NCBI GenBank assembly: GCA_029262065.1 | Contig: JAJDAC010000022.1 | Location: forward strand, 186,001-250,000 | Direction of reading: 5' to 3' | Source of the DNA: Candidatus Krumholzibacteriota bacterium | GTDB taxonomy: Bacteria > Krumholzibacteriota > Krumholzibacteriia > JAJRXK01 | Length of the DNA: 64,000 bases | Part shown: positions 17,954 to 25,589 of the stretch, piece by piece | Position numbering within the stretch: the stretch's first letter is position 1 | Layout: the number at the start of each line of letters is the position of its first letter | Position numbers and translations under genes: made by a program | Notes under the pieces: generated by a model | What the model was told of the DNA's origin: nothing | Database searches by the model: none | Seen by the model: the letters and a program-made list of their open reading frames with translations, nothing else

Positions 17954-20900
17954 TCATTTGATCAGGGTCAGCTTCCGATCCTGCCGAAACTCTCCGGCTT
18001 CGATTCGGTAGACGTACGACCCACTGGCCACCCGCTGTCCGGCGCCGTCGGTGCCGTCCCAGACGATCGAATGCCGTCCCGCCGGCCTCGATTCGTCCAA
18101 CAGGGTCTTCACGGCGCGACCGCGCAGGTCGAACACGCGCAAGCTCACCGTCGATGCCTTCGGTAGCGAAAAGTCGATGGTGGTCTTGGGATTGAAGGGG
18201 TTCGGGTAGTTCTGCCGCAACGCGAACCGGCTGGGAACCACGGCCGGGTCGACCGCCGTGGGATCGTCAGCCTGGATCTGCAGGTTGTCGATCACCCAAC
18301 CCCATCCATTCACAAAGCCGTCGGCGTACAGACGAAACCGCACCAGGATGGTCTCGCCGGCGCTGAAAGTATCCTGCAGATTGATGACGTGGTTGCGCAA
18401 CAGAGAATCGGAAGGAAAGCCGCCGCTGTTGTACTGGGACTCCCATTCCGGAAAACGCCTCGCGTCGTAGCCATCCTCCAGCGGAACCCACACGCAACCG
18501 TCAGAAGTGCCCTCCACGATTACGTAGTCCCAGAAGGAACCATCGCCGAACACCGTGCCGGGGTTCCCAGGCTCCACCAACACGATCTCGTCGAACGACA
18601 ACAACGCGTTCGAAGGACCAACCGCGATCGGCTGCGTAAGCGTGTGGACGAGCGAGGCGCCGTTCGCATAGAAGTGATCGGAGTGCAACGCGTCCGTGGA
18701 AAACCCCGGCTCCGAACGAATCGAGAAGCCGTTGCCCGTGAAGTCCGAACTGGCCACGTCGAAGTTGTTTGAGTACGCGAACTGGGGCGGCGAAGCCACG
18801 TAGGCTTCCACGGTCTTGATGACCGAGTCGAACGATCCGCCGCCTTGTTTTCCCTGCAACTGCACCGTCATGGGACCGGCGGTCACCACGGGATACTGCA
18901 ACGTGACGGCTTGCCGGAAGGTATTGGCGCCGAGGGTTTCGACCACGGCACCGTTCAGCAACACGTCCGTCGACGTGTAGACCGAGCGCAGATTTGCTTC
19001 CACGGTCAGCAACCCGTCCACCGATTGATAGACCTTGTCCACAAGTGGCTTGTAGATCTCGCCGTTGATCAGGGACGGGATCGTGACCGACCAAACACCA
19101 CGACCGTGGGTCGCCACCACGATTTCGTCTTCCACATGGGTCAGGAACCAGATGCCAACGTTGGGCAGGCCGTTGTCGGCCAGGGCCCACGATGCGCCCC
19201 CGTCGAGCGACTCGACCAGCCCGATTTCGGTGCCCACCCAGATCTTCGACGGATCATCGGGGAACACCAACAGATCGTATACGGCGACATCCGGAAACCC
19301 GTTGGTACTCGTGGTTCCACCGGCAAAGCCGCTGATGTCGGTCCAGGTCGCGCCCTGGTCCGTGGTCCGCAAGATCTTGGGAGCCTCGGCGAACGAGAAC
19401 AGTACGTAGGCCGTCTGATCGTCGCTCGGATGCGTCGCCAACCCCGAGATTCCCCCCATGCCAGCAAAATTGGTGGTGGCCGTGAAGGTCAGCCCGCCGT
19501 CGGTGGACACGTGGATCTTGCCGTCCACGTCCATACGCATACCCGCCCATACCACGTCGGGATTCGCCCGCGAAATCCGCACATCGGCGAACGAGCTGAA
19601 ACCCGAGTTTGCCCAGTCGGCCACGGGGATCGCGGTCAACGACCAGTTGCCACCGAAATCGGTGGAGCGCCAGACGCCACTGGCCCCCACGGCGAACAGG
19701 AGCTCGGGATCTGCATTGGTCTTGGCGATCTTGGTAAGAAAGGGAGCCACCCCACCACCTGTGTCGCCCAATCCGTTGGTGGCCGAAGCCCAGGTCTGCC
19801 CGCCGTCCAACGAACGCTGGAGACCATTGAACTGGAAACCACCAATCAACTTGCTGGGATCGTCGAAGTGCCACGAAGCCTCGTAGCCATCGCCGCCAAT
19901 CTGAAATGTCCAGGGATCGGTGGGCGACGGATCAACCGGCGATCGCCAGGTGCTGTTGTCCTGCATGCCGCCAATGTAGGCGCTGGCGCCCGGGCGTTTG
20001 TCCACACCGTAGAACTGCGTGGACAGCATACCGTTGATGGGCGCGCTCCATCCCGTGTCTTCGAAACCAGAAACGCCGATTCCACCATCGTTGGCGTTGA
20101 GGATGCGCCAGTTTCCTCCGTCGAAGAACACGACCAGATTGTGGTGGTCTACGTGCACCGGACCCGAACTGATGAACGACGTACTACGCGTGCTGCCAGA
20201 CACGGTCACGCGGTACAGACGAACACCGCCCACGAACACCGTATTCACGTCGGTCGGGTGGCAGGCAATGGTATTGTCGTACCACCCCTGCCCGCCCAGC
20301 CAGTTGGTTCCGAAGCCGCCGCCGGACTGCGTGGTCTGAATCCAGGTGGAACCACCGTCGGTCGATTTCCACAGGTTCGAGATGGCCTCGTCAGGGTCAG
20401 GCGCGGTGTCGACACCCTCGGCCGCCGCGTACACCACATCGGTGTCGACCGGTGACACGGCGATCTCGAAACGACCGGTGAAATCGGTAATGCCGCTATT
20501 GGAATAAGCCCAGCTACTACCAGCATCGGTGGATACCAGAATGCCCTTCTCGTCCACGGCGGCGTACTGGGTGTTGAAGTCGCCCGGTGTGGCCACGATC
20601 TGCTGGATCTTCTTCACGCGTCCAAACGAGCCCACGTCGGTTTCCACGAACACCTCGGTCCAGGTGGTACCGCCATCGGTGCTCTTGAAAATGCTCGAAG
20701 CCGCATTCACCACCGACTTGTAGCGACCGGTGGTAGCCGCCAACACCACGACATCGGGATCGTCCGGGCTCACCACGATGCGAGCGATGTTGTTGAACCT
20801 TGGATCACCCAGCGTGGCGGTCAACGGCACCCAACTGTCGCCGCGATCCTCGCTCTTCCAGACGCCGTTGCCGTTGATCGTGTCGATGTTGAAGAAACTC

Positions 20901-21544
20901 TCGCCGGTGCCCGCGTACATCACGTCGGGGTTGGACGCCGCCATGGCGATGGCGGTCATGGCCATGCTCGGCAGGTCGTCCGTCAACACGGCCCAGGTGG
21001 CGCCTTCATCGTCGGTCTTCCAGACGCCGCCGCCCGCGCTTCCTACATACCACGTGCCCGGTGAGTCGGGATCGATGATCAGGCCACGCGCCCGCCCGGC
21101 TACGTTGCCCGGTCCACGTGACTGCCACGGCAATGGCGCGCCCTTGCGAGATGCCGCTTTGGCGCGCGAGAATTCCCGCTGCATGTAACCCGGCTGATAG
21201 TTCGACACTTCCTGTCCGGCCGGGATCCGCATCTTGCCGAGTATTTCGGCGAAAAGATCAGGATGCTCGGGGCGTGGGCGTCCGGCGATGAAATTGCGCC
21301 GGCGCTCGATTTTCCGGGTCAGCTTCATGTACTCGGCCGAACCCTCATCATGATGCGCCCGTTGATAGTCGAGGTCGGCAATCTCGGCCTGTATACCAAC
21401 TGGCGCGTCGGCTGATGGGCCTGTCGGTGTGCCGTTTCCCAGTTGATCTGATGTTGCGGAAATATTGAAAGCCAATGGAGCAACGACGAGCAGCACCCAG
21501 GCTCCGAGCCACAGGATTCCCTGTCGGCCAGCGGTCGATGACAT
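17954..21544 (-). CDS. Giant secreted BNR/sortilin-like beta-propeller protein with Por/FlgD tail
   Basis: The 1196-residue protein starts at ATG 21544 (MSSTAGRQG) with a signal peptide; the frame upstream is dismissed. About ten BNR/Asp-box units (pattern S-x-D-x-G-x-T-W: KTDDEGATW, SEDRGDSW, STDGGTTW, STDAGSSW, STDGGSTW, SLDGGQTW, TTDQGATW, SLDGGASW) predict two VPS10/sortilin-type propellers over about residues 150-880. A jelly-roll-like region follows. The tail carries NYPNPFNPKTTIDFSLPKA and WDGTDGAGQRVASGSYVYRI, the classic FCB-group C-terminal sorting/FlgD-Ig signature. It probably acts at the cell surface, in glycan binding, adhesion or hydrolysis; no catalytic residues can be named. 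It has its own promoter and is divergent from the metalloprotease gene. Confidence 0.9.
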   Translation of the reverse strand: MSSTAGRQGILWLGAWVLLVVAPLAFNISATSDQLGNGTPTGPSADAPVGIQAEIADLDYQRAHHDEGSAEYMKLTRKIERRRNFIAGRPRPEHPDLFAEILGKMRIPAGQEVSNYQPGYMQREFSRAKAASRKGAPLPWQSRGPGNVAGRARGLIIDPDSPGTWYVGSAGGGVWKTDDEGATWAVLTDDLPSMAMTAIAMAASNPDVMYAGTGESFFNIDTINGNGVWKSEDRGDSWVPLTATLGDPRFNNIARIVVSPDDPDVVVLAATTGRYKSVVNAASSIFKSTDGGTTWTEVFVETDVGSFGRVKKIQQIVATPGDFNTQYAAVDEKGILVSTDAGSSWAYSNSGITDFTGRFEIAVSPVDTDVVYAAAEGVDTAPDPDEAISNLWKSTDGGSTWIQTTQSGGGFGTNWLGGQGWYDNTIACHPTDVNTVFVGGVRLYRVTVSGSTRSTSFISSGPVHVDHHNLVVFFDGGNWRILNANDGGIGVSGFEDTGWSAPINGMLSTQFYGVDKRPGASAYIGGMQDNSTWRSPVDPSPTDPWTFQIGGDGYEASWHFDDPSKLIGGFQFNGLQRSLDGGQTWASATNGLGDTGGGVAPFLTKIAKTNADPELLFAVGASGVWRSTDFGGNWSLTAIPVADWANSGFSSFADVRISRANPDVVWAGMRMDVDGKIHVSTDGGLTFTATTNFAGMGGISGLATHPSDDQTAYVLFSFAEAPKILRTTDQGATWTDISGFAGGTTSTNGFPDVAVYDLLVFPDDPSKIWVGTEIGLVESLDGGASWALADNGLPNVGIWFLTHVEDEIVVATHGRGVWSVTIPSLINGEIYKPLVDKVYQSVDGLLTVEANLRSVYTSTDVLLNGAVVETLGANTFRQAVTLQYPVVTAGPMTVQLQGKQGGGSFDSVIKTVEAYVASPPQFAYSNNFDVASSDFTGNGFSIRSEPGFSTDALHSDHFYANGASLVHTLTQPIAVGPSNALLSFDEIVLVEPGNPGTVFGDGSFWDYVIVEGTSDGCVWVPLEDGYDARRFPEWESQYNSGGFPSDSLLRNHVINLQDTFSAGETILVRFRLYADGFVNGWGWVIDNLQIQADDPTAVDPAVVPSRFALRQNYPNPFNPKTTIDFSLPKASTVSLRVFDLRGRAVKTLLDESRPAGRHSIVWDGTDGAGQRVASGSYVYRIEAGEFRQDRKLTLIK

Positions 21545-21586
21545 GAATCGTTCCTTCGGAGGGAGGAAGGCGAAAACGAGGACTGC

Positions 21587-21595
21587 ATTATAGCA
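21587..21595 (-). promoter_or_regulatory. Extended -10 promoter of the BNR-repeat gene
   Basis: On the minus strand the bases read TGCTATAAT, a perfect extended -10 (TGN-TATAAT), 42 bp upstream of the ATG at 21544. The usual -35 position is poor, which is common for extended -10 promoters. Confidence 0.55.
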
Positions 21596-21741
21596 GATGG
21601 CCACAACCGCATTGGCAGGCGAAGAAACAACAAACCTCACGGCTCCCCGTCGCAACCCCAGTCCCCCCGCGGTTCCTCATCGTTCCCTGGCACGGAACTT
21701 GGTGTTGTATCGGCTCCATTCCTTCATCGACGGGACATGAT

Positions 21742-22689
21742 GTGTTGAATACGCCGCGCCAAGGACACACTCCCCTACTACGCCGGCGACGCTTGCGCCG
21801 GGAATTCTCCACCGCCCTGGTTGGAACCCTGATAATGATTGCGGCGCCGGCCGCGGTGGCCCAGGACACGTTTGTGCAGGAGATGTCTGGGCCCGGGGAA
21901 GCAACGGCGCTATCGCCGGAGCAGTGGACGAACGCGCGCACGCAACACTACGAACTGCCCGCCCCCGATAGCCGGTTGACCATCACGACCAACACCGCCG
22001 CCGTCGAAGAATGCGCGGCCGTGGCCAACGTCGTCGTGCAGTCCATGGCCTTCGTCCGAAACGCCACCGGCCTCGACCTTCGCGGCGATATCCAGCTCTA
22101 TGTAATGGAGTTCGAGCAGGTTCCGGAATTCTATCGTTTCGAGGCCCAGGTTCCGTCTGGCCGTGGAATCATCGAGGTACGCTTTGTTGCGCTCGAACGC
22201 GGTGAATCCATGGTGGGGTCGCCGGCCATGTCACGTTTCTTGTTCGAAACCCTGCCGCACGAGTTGGGCCACGACGCGCTGAGCAGGATTCCGTGCATTC
22301 GCAAGGGTACGCTGGAAAGCGCCCGGTGGTTCGAAGAAGGCGTCAGCGAGGTGCTCGCCCACCGGTTCACGGCGCAGTTTGGGCCAAATCGAGGCTCCGG
22401 ATTCAAACACACGTCGTCGTCTCGACATGAGGTAGGCGTCGTCACGGTCGACGATCTATACAATTGGGACCATGAGAAGCGGCTACCGGCGAGTGTCGAG
22501 GTCGACTTGTACGCGCACTCTTTTCGCGCCGTCGATCAGATTACCAGTATGGTTCCCTTGCCAAGTCTTCTGCGCGAGCTGGCTCTGGAGAAAGACTGCG
22601 TGCGTCTGACTGAACGAATATTGCGTAGAGCGGGCCTCAGCTTCGCCCAGTTGATAGACGAGCCCGGCCTGGAGTCGCCCGCCCGGTAA
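21742..22689 (+). CDS. Secreted HELGH zinc metalloprotease-like protein (peptidase MA type)
   Basis: The 315-residue protein begins with a basic N-terminus and a signal sequence (STALVGTLIMIAAPAAVA/QD). The zinc site HELGH is at residues 173-177, and about 21 residues later comes WFEEGVSEVLAHRF, supplying the glutamate (E199 or E203) expected as third ligand in gluzincin/peptidase MA proteins. The N-terminal half resembles the fold that places the active site in these small proteases. Translation most likely starts at GTG 21742; no ATG fits the frame. It is divergent from the BNR gene, sharing a 197-bp gap. Its TAA stop overlaps the U-run of a terminator on the other strand. Confidence 0.75.
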   Translation: MLNTPRQGHTPLLRRRRLRREFSTALVGTLIMIAAPAAVAQDTFVQEMSGPGEATALSPEQWTNARTQHYELPAPDSRLTITTNTAAVEECAAVANVVVQSMAFVRNATGLDLRGDIQLYVMEFEQVPEFYRFEAQVPSGRGIIEVRFVALERGESMVGSPAMSRFLFETLPHELGHDALSRIPCIRKGTLESARWFEEGVSEVLAHRFTAQFGPNRGSGFKHTSSSRHEVGVVTVDDLYNWDHEKRLPASVEVDLYAHSFRAVDQITSMVPLPSLLRELALEKDCVRLTERILRRAGLSFAQLIDEPGLESPAR

Positions 22690-22721
22690 AAAAAAACGCG
22701 GGGAAGCCGAAGCTCCCCCGC
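22688..22721 (-). terminator. Rho-independent terminator of the repeat lipoprotein gene
   Basis: Read on the minus strand, GCGGGG-type arms (22698-22703 with 22716-22721), one mismatch, three more pairs and a four-base loop are followed by nine T. The run starts inside the TAA stop of the convergent metalloprotease gene. Confidence 0.82.
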
Positions 22722-22750
22722 ACATCTTCAATCAGCCTGAGACGCGTAGG

Positions 22751-23893
22751 TTAACCTGCGTTAACACCCAGCGACTTCAGGGTCTTCAGGGTGAGACCGC
22801 CGGTGGCCAGACCCTTCTTCTTCTGGTACTCGGTGACCGCAGCGCGGGTCTGACGACCGTAGCGACCATCGATCGGACCCGGGTCGTGTCCGGCGGACTT
22901 CAGCGCACGCTGAACGCCCTCGATCGTGGCGGCACCCATGTTGGTCTCACACAGGACCGGACGCCACTCGAGGTACGATTCCTTCACCATTTCGCGCTTG
23001 GGCACATCGGCGTACTTCGCGGCGATGGGAGTGCGCTTCTCGCGGGCAGGCTCCACCATCTTGCGAACCTTGACCGTCTTGTACTCGGCCGGAATCACCA
23101 CGGGGCGAGTGCTGGCCGGGGTCTTCACGATCCGCTTCGTTACCGTGGTGTACTCAGCCGGGATCTCCCGCTCGCGCGTCGACGCCGGGGTCTTCACCAC
23201 GCGCTTGGACACAGTACGGTACACAGCGGGCTCCTCGATCAGACACATGATCTCGCCGGTGCTGTTGTCGACCTTCTCGACGGGTCCGCGACCCTTCTTC
23301 CAGGACGTGCGGGCGGGCGTAACCAGAACCTTCTCGGTCGTGGTCTCGTAGGTGGCCGGCACCTGCTCCATGACGGTGCTGGCGGGCTTCACCATGACGC
23401 GCTCTTCTACCGTCTCGTAGGTAGCGGGCACGACCTCGAGGCGCTCGGAGGCTTCCTTAACCAGGACGCGCTCTTCACCGGCCTCGAACTTGGCGGGGAT
23501 GATCTGGACGGTCTCGGAAGCCTCATTCACAAGCACGCGCTCGGTCGAGCTGTTGTAGACCTCGGGCACCAACACGCGGGCGTAGCACTCGCCAGCCTTC
23601 GCGTTCGGGGGCAGCATTTCGCCGCCGGTGACCACGGTGCGGGAGCCAGTGTTGTTGGCCGCCGCGGTGCTGGCCGCGTTACGGGCTTGTTCGGCGGCGG
23701 CGCGGGCTTCGGCTTCGGCCTTCTTCGTGGCTTCCTTCTCGGACTCGAGACGGTTCTCGAGTTCACTGATCTTCTGTTCGCGGGCCTGAACCTCACCTTC
23801 GAGGGTCGAGACCTGGGTGGTTGACGTGCCCGAGCAGCCCACGGCCACAAGGGCAATGGACGACAGCACGACAATACGCTGGGACAAAGACAT
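22751..23893 (-). CDS. Lipoprotein with coiled coil, eight 23-residue repeats and peptidoglycan-binding domain
   Basis: The 380-residue protein starts at ATG 23893 behind a perfect AGGAGG. Order of parts: lipobox SIALVAVGC (Cys about 20); a coiled coil (about 28-75, LEGEVQAREQKISELENRLE); about eight repeats of 23 residues with consensus PAxYxTVxxRVxVxPASxxxxxI (for example VPATYETVEERVMVKPAS, IPAEYTTVTKRIVKTPAS), interrupted once by an insert with WKKGRG and MCLIEEP; then CETN and a C-terminal PG_binding_1 domain (ATIEGVQRALKSAGHDPGPI, DGRYGRQTRAAVTEYQKKKG). This reads as an outer-membrane-anchored tether to peptidoglycan, by analogy with Lpp and Pal. It has its own terminator and a 397-bp upstream gap. 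Confidence 0.88.
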   Translation of the reverse strand: MSLSQRIVVLSSIALVAVGCSGTSTTQVSTLEGEVQAREQKISELENRLESEKEATKKAEAEARAAAEQARNAASTAAANNTGSRTVVTGGEMLPPNAKAGECYARVLVPEVYNSSTERVLVNEASETVQIIPAKFEAGEERVLVKEASERLEVVPATYETVEERVMVKPASTVMEQVPATYETTTEKVLVTPARTSWKKGRGPVEKVDNSTGEIMCLIEEPAVYRTVSKRVVKTPASTREREIPAEYTTVTKRIVKTPASTRPVVIPAEYKTVKVRKMVEPAREKRTPIAAKYADVPKREMVKESYLEWRPVLCETNMGAATIEGVQRALKSAGHDPGPIDGRYGRQTRAAVTEYQKKKGLATGGLTLKTLKSLGVNAG

Positions 23894-24290
23894 GGATTCC
23901 TCCTGGAATAATACAGACACGAGCGCTGTGTCCTAAAGCGAGTTTGTTCAAGCGAGTCCGGGAAAATTCCCCCGGATCTCCAGAACATTGGCACACAATA
24001 GTAGCTTGTTGGTTCGATAGCGCTCTAGGTGAAAACCTTATCGAGACTCCGGCCACCAAACATGTGGACCCGACTCTCGAGGGATAGTCACATCAGGATC
24101 TGCGCTGCCCACGAATTAAGGGAAGGCTCCGTCAAAATCGGACGGGGTCGACCAGATCTTGACCGGCCAGATGTGATTCATGATTTCGTACGTCCGGGCG
24201 AGCAGATCACCCGCTTCGGCAACGCGGTGGGCACGGCCAGGCGAGTTGGGTACCATCGCCAAGGACCCCCCACCCAACGAGGCCCCCTCG
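23894..24290. other. 397-bp divergent intergenic region
   Basis: This gap separates the repeat lipoprotein (minus) and the flavin monooxygenase (plus). It holds the AGGAGG ribosome-binding site of the lipoprotein next to 23894 and an inverted repeat TCCGGG/CCCGGA at 23957-23976. Short frames cross it, but none resembles a protein. The composition is less GC-rich than the genes. Both promoters should lie here; I could not place either with confidence. No tRNA or other RNA gene is visible. Confidence 0.6.
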
Positions 24291-25589
24291 GTGAAAGTAG
24301 CGAAGAGTAGTCACGAGCCCATTGCCGTAGTGGGAGCCGGCCCTGGCGGCCTTTGCATGGCCAGGCACCTGGCCGCGAGTGGAGTTCCGTTCGAAGTCAT
24401 CGAAAGAGCTTCGGACGTCGGCGGACTGTGGGACTTTTCGCGGGCGGATACCCCACTGTACGAGAGCGCGCACTTCATATCGTCGAAGACCATGTCGTCG
24501 TTCACCGACGTTCCCATGCCGGGTGACTTTCCCGACTACCCGCATCACGCGCAGGTTCTGAGCTATCTGCGAGACTTCGCCGAAAGGTTCGATCTGCGGC
24601 GCCAAATTCTGTTCGATACAACAGTAGAACGGGCTTGGCCCGAGAGCGACGGGCGATGGACCCTACGCTTCCACGATGGCCGCGAACGTTCCTATTCGGC
24701 CCTGGTCGTGGCGAACGGACACAACTGGGATCCACGGGTGCCAGAATTCGAAGGGACCTTCGACGGTGAAATACGACACAGCGCAACGTACCGTTCGACC
24801 GATGAACTGAAAGGGAAACGCGTTCTTGTCGTCGGCGCCGGCAATTCCGGGTGCGATATCGCCGTGGACGCGGCCATCCATGCCAGGCGGGCGCTGCTCA
24901 GCTTGCGCCGCGGCTACTGGTTCATTCCCAAGCACATTCTGGGCAAACCCGCCGACGTCTTCGCGCACGAAGGACCCCACCTGCCGATGCGCCTGGCCCA
25001 ACCGTTGTTCCAGGGCCTCTTGAAGTTGTTGGTGGGCGACGTGCGAAAGTTCGGTCTGCCCGCACCCGATCACCGCATCTTCGAAACCCACCCCATCATG
25101 AACACACAGATATTGCACTACCTCGGCCACGGCGATCTGCAGGCGCGCGGTGACGTCCAGCGCCTCGATGGATCCACCGTGCACTTCAAAGACGGGCCGA
25201 GCGAAGATGTGGATCTCATCCTGTTGGCCACCGGGTACCATCACTCTATTCCGTTTCTCCCTGAAAGCGTGTTTCGTAGCGGCGATCGCACCGCCCTGTT
25301 TGCCAACGTTTTTCACCGACAACACGAAAACCTGTTCGTGGTGGGCCTATTCGAGAACGACGGCGGAGCGTTTCCGATTCTGGATCGGCAGTGTCAGCTC
25401 ATTGCCGGGCTCGTCCAGGCCCGACGCAGCAACCGTGACCCCGCCCGACGCTTCGCGACCCGCCTGGCCGAGGCAACCCCCGATTTCACCGCCGGCGTGC
25501 GTCACCTACCACTGGATCGCATGTCGACCTATGTAATGACCGAGCCCTACACCAAGTGGCTCGAAGCCGCCCGGCGGGACCTGGAATGA
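24291..25589 (+). CDS. Flavin-containing monooxygenase (FMO / Baeyer-Villiger class)
   Basis: The 432-residue enzyme uses FAD and NADPH to put one oxygen atom onto nitrogen, sulfur or a ketone. Visible parts are the FAD Rossmann motif VVGAGPGG (15-20), the FMO identifier FDGEIRHSATYR (FxGxxxHxxxY), the NADPH Rossmann motif VLVVGAGNSGCDIA, and LATGYHHSIPFL near the C-terminal FAD site. GTG 24291 is preceded by GAGG at eight bases; the longer open frame has no similarity. The stop overlaps the start of the TPR-CHAT gene (ATGA), so the enzyme and the caspase-like protein are made together, a pairing I do not know from described systems. The substrate cannot be inferred. Confidence 0.9.
   Translation: MKVAKSSHEPIAVVGAGPGGLCMARHLAASGVPFEVIERASDVGGLWDFSRADTPLYESAHFISSKTMSSFTDVPMPGDFPDYPHHAQVLSYLRDFAERFDLRRQILFDTTVERAWPESDGRWTLRFHDGRERSYSALVVANGHNWDPRVPEFEGTFDGEIRHSATYRSTDELKGKRVLVVGAGNSGCDIAVDAAIHARRALLSLRRGYWFIPKHILGKPADVFAHEGPHLPMRLAQPLFQGLLKLLVGDVRKFGLPAPDHRIFETHPIMNTQILHYLGHGDLQARGDVQRLDGSTVHFKDGPSEDVDLILLATGYHHSIPFLPESVFRSGDRTALFANVFHRQHENLFVVGLFENDGGAFPILDRQCQLIAGLVQARRSNRDPARRFATRLAEATPDFTAGVRHLPLDRMSTYVMTEPYTKWLEAARRDLE

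Noticed and set aside
18845-20455. 536-codon plus-strand open frame inside the BNR gene
   Set aside because: The minus-strand BNR repeats and Por tail are unambiguous; the plus product is Arg/His/Gly-rich without motifs.
23894-24290. GGTTCGA-like bases near 24010 as a possible tRNA T-loop
   Set aside because: No acceptor stem, anticodon arm or 3' end can be built around it.
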